In this document: piece after piece, positions 26,483 to 35,421 of the stretch
Layout: every line of letters starts with the position of its first letter
Position numbering within the stretch: the stretch's first letter is position 1
DNA from: an uncultured Eubacterium sp.
Lineage (GTDB): Bacteria > Bacillota > Clostridia > Lachnospirales > Lachnospiraceae
Assembly (NCBI GenBank): GCA_910577295.1
Contig: CAJTLS010000004.1
Span: forward strand, 34,604-98,603
DNA: 64,000 nucleotides
Reading direction: 5' to 3'
Notes under the pieces: generated by a model
The model's database searches: none
The model's input: the letters and a program-made list of their open reading frames with translations, nothing else
What the model was told of the DNA's origin: nothing
Program-made: the position numbers and the translations under genes

Positions 26483-27347
26483 CATGAAGCAGTCCCCACC
26501 CTTGTTGTTCATGCGGAAGATTTAAGTCAGTGCAGGAATGTTTCATCCGTATCTTGATTTCTCTCGGATTCAGATAAGGATATTTGCTGAGCAGCAAGGC
26601 AATGGCGCCGCTTACAATCGGGGTGGACATGGAAGTACCGCTCTTTACCGAATACGAGTAAGATTTTCCGTTACGGGGAGGACAACAACTGACGATATGA
26701 GAACCAGGCGCAACGACGTCTGGTTTTTTTATGCAGGAAAGGGTCGGGCCGATTCCGGAGTGGCTGGCAGAATAGGAGTGCCGTTCTGGAAGGGAACCGA
26801 CCGTTATTATTTTTCGGGAATTACCGGGGGCGCTTATTGTCTGCGGTCCCGGCCCCTGATTGCCGGCCGCGGCAACGACAACAAGACCCATATCCCACAG
26901 TTCATTTACTTTTTGGACAAATGCGCAGTCCTCATCATAGGCTTGGCGGTCATTGGCGCCAATCGAGATATTTACGATGCGAATACCGTATTGCTGGTAA
27001 TTGTTCTGTATCCACCGAAGCGCTTTCATAATATCGGAAACGGTGCCGTTTCCTTTGTTATTTAGTACTTTAATGCCGATGAGATTTGCCATGGGAGCAA
27101 CTCCCTGATACCGTCCCTGAGAGAGAAAGCCGTCTCCGGCGGCGATTCCGGCAACGTGGCTGCCATGACCGCTGTCATCATAGGGATAGGGTCTTCCCTG
27201 CAGGACATCTAACCATCCGACAATCCGTTTGCGGTAATCTGGATGTGGGGTAAGTCCGGTATCAATAATAGCAATTCCGATGTTTTGTCCAAGAAAACCA
27301 TGTTGGTGGGGAGAATAGGCATGTATTATTTGATTGACGCTTTTCAT
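26457..27347 (-). CDS. Subtilisin-family (S8) serine protease without signal peptide
   Basis: 296 residues with an intact catalytic triad: Asp in IAIIDTG (~D29), His in HGSHVAG (~H61) and Ser in SGTSMSTP (~S239). The oxyanion Asn lies in AAAGNQGPG (~N163). There is no signal peptide and almost no propeptide, as in B. subtilis intracellular subtilisins, so a cytosolic role is likely. The downstream ATG is chosen because GGGGG precedes it; nine in-frame codons lie upstream without a good RBS. It is divergent from the MMPL operon and overlaps the preceding convergent gene tail-to-tail. Confidence 0.88.
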   Translation of the reverse strand: MKSVNQIIHAYSPHQHGFLGQNIGIAIIDTGLTPHPDYRKRIVGWLDVLQGRPYPYDDSGHGSHVAGIAAGDGFLSQGRYQGVAPMANLIGIKVLNNKGNGTVSDIMKALRWIQNNYQQYGIRIVNISIGANDRQAYDEDCAFVQKVNELWDMGLVVVAAAGNQGPGPQTISAPGNSRKIITVGSLPERHSYSASHSGIGPTLSCIKKPDVVAPGSHIVSCCPPRNGKSYSYSVKSGTSMSTPIVSGAIALLLSKYPYLNPREIKIRMKHSCTDLNLPHEQQGWGLLHVTNLLREE

Positions 27348-27468
27348 AAGACCCCCATTCCGAAAGATAAGCAAAAAATGTCCTCTAATTCTTTGCCTCT
27401 CCAGTAAATTTATATGGCTATTTTATGCAGGAAAAATGTTCAGGTTAAAAAATTTTTTTATAAAAAGG

Positions 27469-27497
27469 TTGACCGATGGTCATTTTTGTGCTACACT
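27469..27497 (+). promoter_or_regulatory. Promoter of the MMPL-TetR operon
   Basis: TTGACC (27469-27474), a 17-bp spacer and TACACT (27492-27497). The -35 hexamer overlaps the first operator and the predicted start (~27504) lies just before the second, the layout of a directly repressed promoter. Confidence 0.7.
27470..27482. promoter_or_regulatory. TetR operator 1
   Basis: TGACCGATGGTCA is a TGACC-N3-GGTCA palindrome covering the -35 box. An identical 13-mer occurs 43 bp downstream. The likely ligand is the TetR protein encoded by the third gene of the operon. Confidence 0.75.
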
Positions 27498-27512
27498 TGC
27501 ATACAGTAAAAG

Positions 27513-27525
27513 TGACCGATGGTCA
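27513..27525. promoter_or_regulatory. TetR operator 2
   Basis: Exact second copy of TGACCGATGGTCA, just past the predicted start of transcription. The 43-bp centre-to-centre distance is about four helical turns, putting both sites on the same DNA face. Confidence 0.75.
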
Positions 27526-27549
27526 TATTTAAAAAAGGAGGCATGCACG

Positions 27550-29631
27550 ATGGTAATCAAATTTGGTAAATGGCTCACAAAGAACAAGGTGTTCGTTATC
27601 ATTTTCGCGTTACTGCTTATGGTACCGGCTGTCATTGGCTATGTATCGACGCGGATTAATTACGACGTGCTGAGTTATCTTCCAAATTCATTGGAAACCG
27701 TTTCCGGGCAGGATATTATGGTGGATGAGTTTGGCATGGGAGCATTTTCCATGGTAATTGTTGAGGACATGGAGAACAAAGATGTTGTTGCTTTGAAAGA
27801 GAAGATAAAGAAAGTAGAACATGTGGAAGATGTTCTCTGGTATGACGATGTGATAGGCAGTATTACTGTACCTGCAAAAATACTGCCGGATAAGTATAAG
27901 AAAGCGCTGTTCAATGATAATGCTACGATGATGATTGTACTTTTTGACGATACAACATCGGCGGATACGACGATGGAGGCTATCGAGGATATGCGCTCCC
28001 TCGTGAAAAAGCAGGTGTTTATCAGCGGTATGTCCGGCGTTGTGACGGACATCAAGAATCTGGCTATGGCGGAAATGCCAATCTATGTAGCGGTAGCAGC
28101 AACGCTCGCTCTTGTTGTTTTGCTTCTGGCAATGGATTCGCTTGTTACCCCTTTTATATTCCTGTTCGGGATTGGGTTGGCGATTATATATAATTTGGGG
28201 AGCAACATTATTTTTGGTGAGATTTCCTATATAACGCAGGCGCTCACGGCTATTCTTCAGCTTGGGGTGACGATGGACTATTCCATCTTTCTTCTGGAAA
28301 GTTATGAGGCCAATAAAATCCGCTTTGCGGGAGACAAAAACCGAGCCATGGCACATGCGATTTCCAACACGTTTAAGTCGGTCACGAGCAGTTCGGTTAC
28401 GACAATTGCCGGCTTTGCCGCCCTGTGTTTTATGACCTTTAAGCTGGGGATGGATTTGGGGCTTGTTATGGCAAAAGGAGTAATCATCGGCGTAATCGTA
28501 TGTCTTACGGTACTGCCTGCGCTTATTCTTTGCTTTGACAAGGTAATAGAGAAGACAACACACAGAAACCTGATTCCTAATCTGGACGGCGTCTCTAAGA
28601 AAATTGTAAAGATTTGGCCGGCCGCCCTGATACTTTTTATCGTTCTCATTGGGCCAGCCTTTTATGGCAACAGTAATTATGAAATTTACTATGACATAGC
28701 GGGGGCGCTGCCACAGGATTTGGATTCGGCAGTTGCCAATAAGAAATTGGAAAAGACGTTTGATATGAATAATATGCATATCCTTCTTATGAAAAACGGA
28801 ATTTCATCGAAAGATAAGGCAGCGATGTTAGACGAAGTAGAGGATGTGAAAGGCGTCAAATGGGTACTGGGGATTGATTCTTTTAAGGGTGTCAATGTTC
28901 CAGACAATATGATACCGAACGATTATAAGGAAATGGTTAAGAGTAAGGACTATGAAATCGCTTTTGTCTGCTCGGATTACAAAACTGCGACAGAAGAAGT
29001 GAATAGACAGATTGCGGCGATTAATACCATTGTAAAGCGGTACAGCAAAGACTCCATGGTGATTGGGGAGGCTCCGCTGACAAAGGATTTGCAGGATGTG
29101 ACGGATATTGATTTGGCAAGTGTAAATTATGTTTCGATTATTGCTATTTTCTTTATTATTATGCTTACATTCCGTTCGCTTCTGATACCGATTATTTTAG
29201 TGGCAGTTATTGAATTTGCTATTTTCCTCAATATGTCAGTTCCTTTTTACAGTGGGGAGACGCTGCCATTTGTAGCGGGTATTGTCATTGGTGCCGTACA
29301 ATTAGGAGCGACGGTCGATTATGCCATATTGATGACGAGCCGTTATCATAAAGAGAGGACAGAGCGGAAGAAAGGAAAGAAAGAGGCGATTGCAATCGCG
29401 CACAAAACTTCCATTAAGTCCATACTGATTAGTGGAATGTGTTTGTTTGCTTCGACTTTTGGTGTGACAATATCATCGAATATCGATATGATACAATCCA
29501 TCTGTACGTTGCTTTCCCGCGGCGCTATTATTAGTACGATTGTAGTGATAGTCATTTTACCGGCGATGTTGATGGTATTTGATAAATGGATATGCAGGAC
29601 GACATGGGATATGCGCAGCATTGATTATTAA
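27550..29631 (+). CDS. MMPL-family (RND-like) transporter
   Basis: 694 residues in two similar halves. Each has one membrane helix, an extracytoplasmic domain and a cluster of five helices; the two clusters contain matching motifs (QLGVTMDYSIFLLESYE and QLGATVDYAILMTSRYH). The conserved Asp-Tyr pair in these motifs is the proton-relay position of MMPL proteins. The family exports lipids or amphiphiles; the substrate is unknown. ATG 27550 is chosen for GGAGG eight bases upstream, leaving out a long in-frame extension with no RBS. It heads a TetR-controlled operon. Confidence 0.88.
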   Translation: MVIKFGKWLTKNKVFVIIFALLLMVPAVIGYVSTRINYDVLSYLPNSLETVSGQDIMVDEFGMGAFSMVIVEDMENKDVVALKEKIKKVEHVEDVLWYDDVIGSITVPAKILPDKYKKALFNDNATMMIVLFDDTTSADTTMEAIEDMRSLVKKQVFISGMSGVVTDIKNLAMAEMPIYVAVAATLALVVLLLAMDSLVTPFIFLFGIGLAIIYNLGSNIIFGEISYITQALTAILQLGVTMDYSIFLLESYEANKIRFAGDKNRAMAHAISNTFKSVTSSSVTTIAGFAALCFMTFKLGMDLGLVMAKGVIIGVIVCLTVLPALILCFDKVIEKTTHRNLIPNLDGVSKKIVKIWPAALILFIVLIGPAFYGNSNYEIYYDIAGALPQDLDSAVANKKLEKTFDMNNMHILLMKNGISSKDKAAMLDEVEDVKGVKWVLGIDSFKGVNVPDNMIPNDYKEMVKSKDYEIAFVCSDYKTATEEVNRQIAAINTIVKRYSKDSMVIGEAPLTKDLQDVTDIDLASVNYVSIIAIFFIIMLTFRSLLIPIILVAVIEFAIFLNMSVPFYSGETLPFVAGIVIGAVQLGATVDYAILMTSRYHKERTERKKGKKEAIAIAHKTSIKSILISGMCLFASTFGVTISSNIDMIQSICTLLSRGAIISTIVVIVILPAMLMVFDKWICRTTWDMRSIDY

Positions 29632-29650
29632 TATTAAGGAGGCAGAGGCT

Positions 29651-31642
29651 ATGAAAAGAAATGTGAAACAAATTGCTCAATCGGCTTTAAGCGCGACATT
29701 GGTATTGAGTTTGATACTAAGCAACAGTTCCTTTATTGAGGCGAAAAAGATTAGCAAACAGGAATCCGTCTATGTGAATGCAGGAGCCGATGGTACGGTT
29801 TCCCAGATTACGGTAGCGGACTGGCTGAAAGGTTCGGCGGACATAAACGGAACAATCCGTGATGAATCTGATTTGTCGGGGATTACGAATGTAAAAGGTG
29901 ACGAAACGTTTACCCAAAACGGCAAGTCTGTCGAGTGGTCGGCAAAGGGAAAAGATATTTATTATCAGGGTGAGACCTCTCAGGAGCTTCCAGTTGATTT
30001 GAAAATAACGTATAAACTGGATGGTACTGTAATGGAGCCAAAAGATATGTTAGGCAGGAGCGGCAAAATGGAAATCCATGTTGCCTATACAAATAAATCG
30101 AAACAGACGAAAACAATTGACGGGAAGCAGACAACGTTGTATACTCCATTTATCATGTTGACTGGCATGATACTTCCTTCGGAAGTATTCGATAAGGTTG
30201 AAATCGATAACGGGCGCGTCATAAACGATGGCAGCAATCAAATTGTCGTCGGATTGGGAGTACCGGGATTGAAAGAAAGTCTGGACTTGGAGGAAGACGC
30301 CTCGGAAAAGATTCCCGATGGATTTACGGTGACAGCGGATGTCAAAGATTTTTCGATGGGAAATACATTTACCTATGGAAGTCCGAGTCTGTTCAACGAA
30401 CTCGAATTGGATGAAATTGAGCAGTTGGATGACTTGGAAGAAAAGTTAGACGACCTGACAGATGCTGCCGGAAAGATTGTGGATGGTTCGGAAGAACTGT
30501 CAGATAACATGGACAAATTTGCTGATAAAATGGGAGATTTAAAATCGTCGGTAAAGGAATTTAAAAAAGATGGCGTAGATAAGCTGGCAAAAGGAATTGG
30601 AAAGATGGCGAAAGGGACTCCGGAGCTCGCAAAGGGAGTGAATGAGTATACGTCTGGTGTGACAAGTTTTGCCAGTGGAACTTCTTCTTATGTCGACGGC
30701 GCCAAAAAAATTACAGATGGATGTTCCAATTTGTATACAAAGGTAAAAAATCTGCCGAATCAGATAAGCGCTTTTGATACCGGATTAAAAACGTATACCG
30801 GCAGCGTGGATAAACTGGGAACAAAGGAAAACGTGACAAAGCTAAAAAGCGGCGCCAAATCGGTATCCGACGGCATTACTGCCTTAAATACAAATTTAGC
30901 GGCGTTGGAAAAGTCGTATGAGACGACGGATACGCTCATCAAAGGATTGAAAGCGTCGGGAGCAGACGAAACGCTTATCGCCCAGATGGAGGCGGTGCTG
31001 AACGGGCAGAAAGAGTCGATTCAGAAATTAAAAGCAGCTACTTCCGCGGAGAGCGAGTTAAAACAGGGGGCAGGCGCTGTTTCCGGCGGAGTAACTACCG
31101 TGATGGACGGATTACGGCAATTGTCCGCAAAATCATCGGAGCTGACCGGTGTGACATCACAGTTGAACAGCTCCATGCCAGAGCTGGTGCAAGGTGTAAA
31201 GAGCCTGAAAGAGGGCGGTGAAGCGCTTGCGAAAAATAATACGACGCTGAAAACCTCGGGCCGCAAACTTCAAAAGGCGGGCGGGAAGTTAAAGAAAAGC
31301 GTTACGACGGTTAAGAAAGGCGTCAGGTCTTTGGATAAGGGAGGAAAATCTCTTGTGAAGGCATCCGGTAAACTGGTGACGGGAGTAAATAAACTCACAA
31401 CGGCAAGCGGTGAACTCAATCGCGGCAGTAATAAGTTATCGGAAGGAGCATCCGAATTTAACCGTGAGGGCATCGAAGAAATCAATCGTATTTATGAGGA
31501 TGATATGAAAGTATTTCTTGACCGCTTAAAGGCAATCCGTCAGGCTGGTAAGGCGTATAAGAGTTTTAGCGGCGTTGCCGGAGGCATGGACGGAGATGTG
31601 AAGTTTGTCATTGAGACGGAAGAAATTTCAAAGGAAGAGTAA
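29651..31642 (+). CDS. Exported coiled-coil protein with LxxG heptads (YhgE/Pip-like)
   Basis: 663 residues. Signal peptide (~1-33, LSATLVLSLILSNSSFIEA), then a beta-rich region to ~250, then a long helical region (~260-620). There Leu/Ala-x-x-Gly heptads recur (DKLAKGIGKMAKG, PELAKGVNEYTSG, GVRSLDKGGKSL). Such heptads occur in YhgE/phage-infection-protein relatives, where they span the outside of the membrane. Unlike YhgE, no membrane helices are visible at the C-terminus, so it is free, or held by the MMPL partner encoded 19 bp upstream. It ends in an acidic tail. Confidence 0.7.
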   Translation: MKRNVKQIAQSALSATLVLSLILSNSSFIEAKKISKQESVYVNAGADGTVSQITVADWLKGSADINGTIRDESDLSGITNVKGDETFTQNGKSVEWSAKGKDIYYQGETSQELPVDLKITYKLDGTVMEPKDMLGRSGKMEIHVAYTNKSKQTKTIDGKQTTLYTPFIMLTGMILPSEVFDKVEIDNGRVINDGSNQIVVGLGVPGLKESLDLEEDASEKIPDGFTVTADVKDFSMGNTFTYGSPSLFNELELDEIEQLDDLEEKLDDLTDAAGKIVDGSEELSDNMDKFADKMGDLKSSVKEFKKDGVDKLAKGIGKMAKGTPELAKGVNEYTSGVTSFASGTSSYVDGAKKITDGCSNLYTKVKNLPNQISAFDTGLKTYTGSVDKLGTKENVTKLKSGAKSVSDGITALNTNLAALEKSYETTDTLIKGLKASGADETLIAQMEAVLNGQKESIQKLKAATSAESELKQGAGAVSGGVTTVMDGLRQLSAKSSELTGVTSQLNSSMPELVQGVKSLKEGGEALAKNNTTLKTSGRKLQKAGGKLKKSVTTVKKGVRSLDKGGKSLVKASGKLVTGVNKLTTASGELNRGSNKLSEGASEFNREGIEEINRIYEDDMKVFLDRLKAIRQAGKAYKSFSGVAGGMDGDVKFVIETEEISKEE

Positions 31643-31674
31643 GCCTGACGGGAGAAGGAAAGGTGGATGTATGT

Positions 31675-32289
31675 ATGGGCAAATTAGATGAAAAGAAAAA
31701 ACAGAAAAGAGATTCTCTTCTCGCGGCGGCGTTTGCCCTGTTTACGGAAAAGGGAATCAACGATACGTCGATTTCCGACATCGCCAATGAGGCGAAAATG
31801 GCAAAAGGAACATTTTATCTGTATTTTCGGGATAAATTTGATATTCGGGACAATTTGATTGCCTCGAAAGCGACCGAATTGTTTTTACAGGCAACAGAGG
31901 AGATGAGGCACAAGAAACTGCCGACACTGGAGGAACAGGTAATTTATCTGGCGGATGCAATTATTAACCGATTAAATGAAAATAAAATGCTGCTGCGGTT
32001 TATCGCCAAAAATCTTAGCTGGGGTGTGTTCCGGAACGCTCTGTTGTTAGAGGAAGAGAATGACGGTCTTTGTTTTTACGAGGCATATGAGACGATGCTT
32101 GCCGAATCCGGACGGAAATTTCGCAATCCGGAATTGATGTTATACATGATTGTTGAGTTCGTCAATTCTACCTGCCATAATGTCATTCTGATGCAGGAAC
32201 CGGTCACTTTGGAAGAATTGAAACCCGAATTATATGGCGCGATTGAAGATATTATCCACCGTCAGGAAATGGATGAAAATATGCGGTAA
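31675..32289 (+). CDS. TetR/AcrR family repressor
   Basis: 204 residues. The N-terminal helix-turn-helix fits the family closely (ALFTEKGINDTSISDIANEA, then KGTFYLYFRDKFDI). The C-terminal ligand domain is unassigned. ATG 31675 is preferred to the in-frame GTG at 31663 because AGGTGG lies eight bases before it. As the last gene of the MMPL operon, with two identical palindromes at the operon promoter, it very likely represses its own operon and is released by a substrate of the transporter. Confidence 0.9.
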   Translation: MGKLDEKKKQKRDSLLAAAFALFTEKGINDTSISDIANEAKMAKGTFYLYFRDKFDIRDNLIASKATELFLQATEEMRHKKLPTLEEQVIYLADAIINRLNENKMLLRFIAKNLSWGVFRNALLLEEENDGLCFYEAYETMLAESGRKFRNPELMLYMIVEFVNSTCHNVILMQEPVTLEELKPELYGAIEDIIHRQEMDENMR

Positions 32290-32312
32290 TTTGCCATGAA
32301 AAATCAATCCAA

Positions 32313-32340
32313 TAGCCCAATAGGCTAATTTAGTTTTTTG
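32313..32340 (+). terminator. Weak terminator after the TetR gene
   Basis: TAGCC (32313-32317) pairs with GGCTA (32323-32327), followed by ATTTAGTTTTTT. An outer CAATCC/GGATTG pair could extend the structure. The stem is short, so strength is uncertain. Confidence 0.45.
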
Positions 32341-32342
32341 GA

Positions 32343-32371
32343 TTGACAATAGAATACAGATTTGGTATAGT
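32343..32371 (+). promoter_or_regulatory. Promoter of the ABC-transporter operon
   Basis: Consensus -35 TTGACA (32343-32348), a 17-bp spacer and TATAGT (32366-32371). The predicted start (~32378) falls inside a 12-bp inverted repeat. The leader to the first start codon is about 110 nt. Confidence 0.8.
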
Positions 32372-32403
32372 CAGAGTACTTTTGGTAACGGAAGTACTCT
32401 GAC
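32370..32403. promoter_or_regulatory. 12-bp inverted repeat over the ABC-operon start site
   Basis: GTCAGAGTACTT (32370-32381) and AAGTACTCTGAC (32392-32403) form a perfect palindrome with a 10-bp centre. It begins inside the -10 box. It fits a repressor operator; as RNA from the predicted start, only part of the left arm would be present. Confidence 0.6.
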
Positions 32404-32488
32404 TGCATTTATGCGGGCGAAACGGCGAAGCGTGGCGCCCGGAGTTGCGCAGAGGCGGGGTGAGGAAGAGATGGAGGGAGGACGGAAC

Positions 32489-34855
32489 ATGAAGAAAAAT
32501 CAATTGCCGGACAGAGTTCTCGTCATGTTAAAAAAATATAGTATAGAGAAAGCGGATATTTTGGATGTTTGTCCGGTCGATTTATCTTTTACCAGTGAAT
32601 ACATAAGCGGGTATGTATTTTTGACAGCGAAAGTACTCGGTGTGGTGACGAGCGAACCGATTGGCAATCGAACGAGATATTTTCGTGGAACGAAAACGCA
32701 GGATATGGTCTATGGGGAAGACACGTTGGAGTATGCGTTTCGTCTTCTGTCGCTTGAGGAAACTGCCCATATGCGTGTGGAGCGTCAAATCGCGACGAAT
32801 CTTGTTACGGTAGAACATAATGGCGTGCCGGAACGGGTAGCCGCATTGACAAACTTATATTTGGAGCAGATGAATTTGTTCCTCAAAAGCTATAACAAAA
32901 TAAAAAATTATCCGAATGAGGTGGACGAGGTAGAATCGTCGGCGGACATTCAGGAAGAAAAAGCGGAATATTGTCCGAAATGCGGAACGATGTATCCCGA
33001 CCCGAAGCGGAAGATATGTCCGAAATGTATGAATAAGCGTTCGATTTTTTCGCGGACGATGAAATATTTTTTCCGCTACCGGTGGAAATTTGTACTGCTC
33101 TTTTTGTGTTATTTTATCTCGGCAGCACTGAATCTTGTCTGGCCGTATTTAAGCGGTACGATTTTGTATGATAAGATACTGGCAAAGAATCCAGAATTTT
33201 ATCATTTCTTCGGCATCGGGAAGTATGTGTGGGCGCTTATTCTTCTCGTCCTTGTCATGCTTGTCTCCAAACTTGTACAGCAGGCGGTGGCAATGCTGCA
33301 GGGGACGCTGATGGCGCAAGTAGTGGCGGCTACAATCCGCGACTTAAAACAGGATGTTTTTGCTTCGATGGGTCGTCTGTCAATCGGATTTTTTACGAGC
33401 AAGCAGACCGGAAGCCTGATGACACGCGTGTTGAGTGACGCAGAGCGCGTGACCGCATTTTTTCTGGATGGCTTTCCTTACATATTTGTTCATGGATTCA
33501 CAATTATTGCTACTTATATCGTGATGTTCCGGCTCAATTGGCAACTGGCTCTTGTCGCCAGCATTTTGTTACCGCTGCTCGTTATTATGAGCGTTAAGCT
33601 GAAACCGAAACTGTGGAGTCTGTTTGGCAGGAGGCATCGCGCGGAGCGAAGTGTGAACAGCAAAGTGAATGATAATCTGACGGGAGCGCGCGTAGTAAAG
33701 GCTTTCGGACAGCAGGAGCTGGAAAACGAACGTTTTGTGTCGCCAAACGAGCGGGTCAAAGATGCGGAAATTCGTATTGTCAAATACAACAACCGATTTA
33801 CGATACTGTATAACCTCGTACAGGAAATTTCCAATATATGGGTATGGATTTTAGGGGTTATCCTGCTGCTCGGTACCGGAAGTGTGGAACTCGGCGTATT
33901 AATTACGTTTGTCGGTTATGTCGGACAATTAAACGGGCCGATGAATTTCTTTTCACGGGTATTCCATATGTGGTCGGACAGCATTAACTCCGCACAGCGT
34001 ATGTTTGAAATTATGGACGCCGTTCCTGAGATTCAGGAAGCGGACAATCCGATTGCGTTAAAGGAGCCGAAAGGGGAAATACAGTTAGCGAATGTGACCT
34101 TTGGCTATGATACGAATAATCCGGTTTTAAAAGACATCAGTATGCATGTTAAGCCGGGCGAAATGCTGGGAATTGTCGGCCGTTCCGGCGCCGGAAAGAC
34201 GACTCTTGTCAATCTTATTTCCCGTTTATACGATGTCAATGAGGGAACGATTTCCATTGATGGCATTGATGTAAGGGAACTGGCTTTTCATGATTTGCGC
34301 AGGAATGTGGCGATGGTATCGCAGGATACTTATATCTTTATGGGAACCGTGGCGGACAACATCGCCTATGCGAATCCGGAGGCTACGAGAGGCGATATTA
34401 TACAGGCGGCAATACTTGCGAGCGCACATGAATTTATTTCCAATATGCCGGATGCGTATGATACGGTCATCGGCGCTTCGGGAAAAGATTTGTCAGGCGG
34501 TGAAAAACAGCGTATCTCTATTGCAAGGGCGATTTTGGCCAATCCTAAAATACTGATTTTGGATGAGGCAACTGCCAGCGTCGATACGGAGACGGAAAAG
34601 GCGATACAGCAGTCTCTGCAATACTTAGTACAGGGGCGGACAACTTTGTCGATTGCCCATCGTTTGTCAACGCTGCGGGACGCCGACCGCTTAGTTGTTA
34701 TCGACGATGGAAAAATTGTCGAAGAGGGTACGCAGCCGGAGTTGGAAGCTAAGAGAGGAATTTATTTTAAGCTGATGGAATTACAGACGAAATCCTTAGC
34801 CTTAAAAAGCGATTTGGCCGGGGAGATGACGGGAGGTAGTGAAAATGAAAGATAA
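32489..34855 (+). CDS. ABC exporter with N-terminal cytosolic domain and zinc ribbon (first half-transporter)
   Basis: 788 residues, ~200 longer than a plain half-exporter. Residues 1-~155 form a soluble domain I do not recognise. A zinc ribbon follows at ~160-180 (CPKCGTMYPDP...CPKC), then six membrane helices and an ATPase domain. The ATPase has Walker A GRSGAGKTT, signature LSGGEKQR, Walker B ILILDEATAS and the switch His in AHRLS, all canonical. ATG 32489 follows GGGAGGAC; in-frame ATGs upstream are less well placed. With the DUF1854 gene (overlap 11 bp) and the next ABC gene it resembles the set that in proteobacteria is linked to cyanophycin genes, but none are nearby. Confidence 0.85.
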   Translation: MKKNQLPDRVLVMLKKYSIEKADILDVCPVDLSFTSEYISGYVFLTAKVLGVVTSEPIGNRTRYFRGTKTQDMVYGEDTLEYAFRLLSLEETAHMRVERQIATNLVTVEHNGVPERVAALTNLYLEQMNLFLKSYNKIKNYPNEVDEVESSADIQEEKAEYCPKCGTMYPDPKRKICPKCMNKRSIFSRTMKYFFRYRWKFVLLFLCYFISAALNLVWPYLSGTILYDKILAKNPEFYHFFGIGKYVWALILLVLVMLVSKLVQQAVAMLQGTLMAQVVAATIRDLKQDVFASMGRLSIGFFTSKQTGSLMTRVLSDAERVTAFFLDGFPYIFVHGFTIIATYIVMFRLNWQLALVASILLPLLVIMSVKLKPKLWSLFGRRHRAERSVNSKVNDNLTGARVVKAFGQQELENERFVSPNERVKDAEIRIVKYNNRFTILYNLVQEISNIWVWILGVILLLGTGSVELGVLITFVGYVGQLNGPMNFFSRVFHMWSDSINSAQRMFEIMDAVPEIQEADNPIALKEPKGEIQLANVTFGYDTNNPVLKDISMHVKPGEMLGIVGRSGAGKTTLVNLISRLYDVNEGTISIDGIDVRELAFHDLRRNVAMVSQDTYIFMGTVADNIAYANPEATRGDIIQAAILASAHEFISNMPDAYDTVIGASGKDLSGGEKQRISIARAILANPKILILDEATASVDTETEKAIQQSLQYLVQGRTTLSIAHRLSTLRDADRLVVIDDGKIVEEGTQPELEAKRGIYFKLMELQTKSLALKSDLAGEMTGGSENER

Positions 34856-35387
34856 TGCGACAATTCTTCAGATGGAGCAGGAGGTCGGGGAAATGACTTC
34901 CCTGCACTATCTCACGAAAGAAAATGCGGTTTTCTCCCGAACAGAGGGAGGATTTGTGCGTTTGGAATATGATGGCAAAATATGGGAGCGGATACAGGTG
35001 ATTCGCCTGTTCCCGTTTACGGAGCCGGAACAATTTATTTCCATTCGTACGGTGGAGGAGCGCTCGAAAGAGATAGGCGTTATCGCTAATCTCAAAGAGA
35101 TGGGTAAGGAAACAAGAGAGATGTTGGAAGAGCAGTTGAATTTGCATTATTTTACTCCGGTAATTGAAAAAATTATTGATATTAAAGACGAATATGGCTA
35201 TGCCTATTTTTATGTTTTGACTGACCGCGGAGAATGCCGATTTACGATTAATATGGGAGGGAACGCGGTAGTCCGTCTGTCCGACAGCCGTCTGCTGATT
35301 ACGGATTTGGATGAGAACCGTTTTGAGATTCGTGATGTTTTTGCCCTGACACAAAAGGAGCAGCGCAAATTGGACTTGTTCTTATAG
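34845..35387 (+). CDS. DUF1854 family protein
   Basis: Soluble protein of 180 residues. Family features are the N-terminal 'tREnAvFSRTEGGFVRLEYDG'-like stretch, FPFTEPEQFISIR in the middle and the C-terminal DSRLLITDLDENRFEI. DUF1854 proteins are encoded between paired ABC half-transporters, as here, and are presumed to assist or regulate them; the mechanism is unknown. ATG 34845 is favoured over GTG 34839 by GGGAGG eight bases upstream. It overlaps the upstream ABC gene and is 34 bp from the downstream one. Confidence 0.8.
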   Translation: MKDNATILQMEQEVGEMTSLHYLTKENAVFSRTEGGFVRLEYDGKIWERIQVIRLFPFTEPEQFISIRTVEERSKEIGVIANLKEMGKETREMLEEQLNLHYFTPVIEKIIDIKDEYGYAYFYVLTDRGECRFTINMGGNAVVRLSDSRLLITDLDENRFEIRDVFALTQKEQRKLDLFL

Positions 35388-35421
35388 GAGTGATAGGTAA
35401 ACTTCGGAAGGGAGGGATAGT

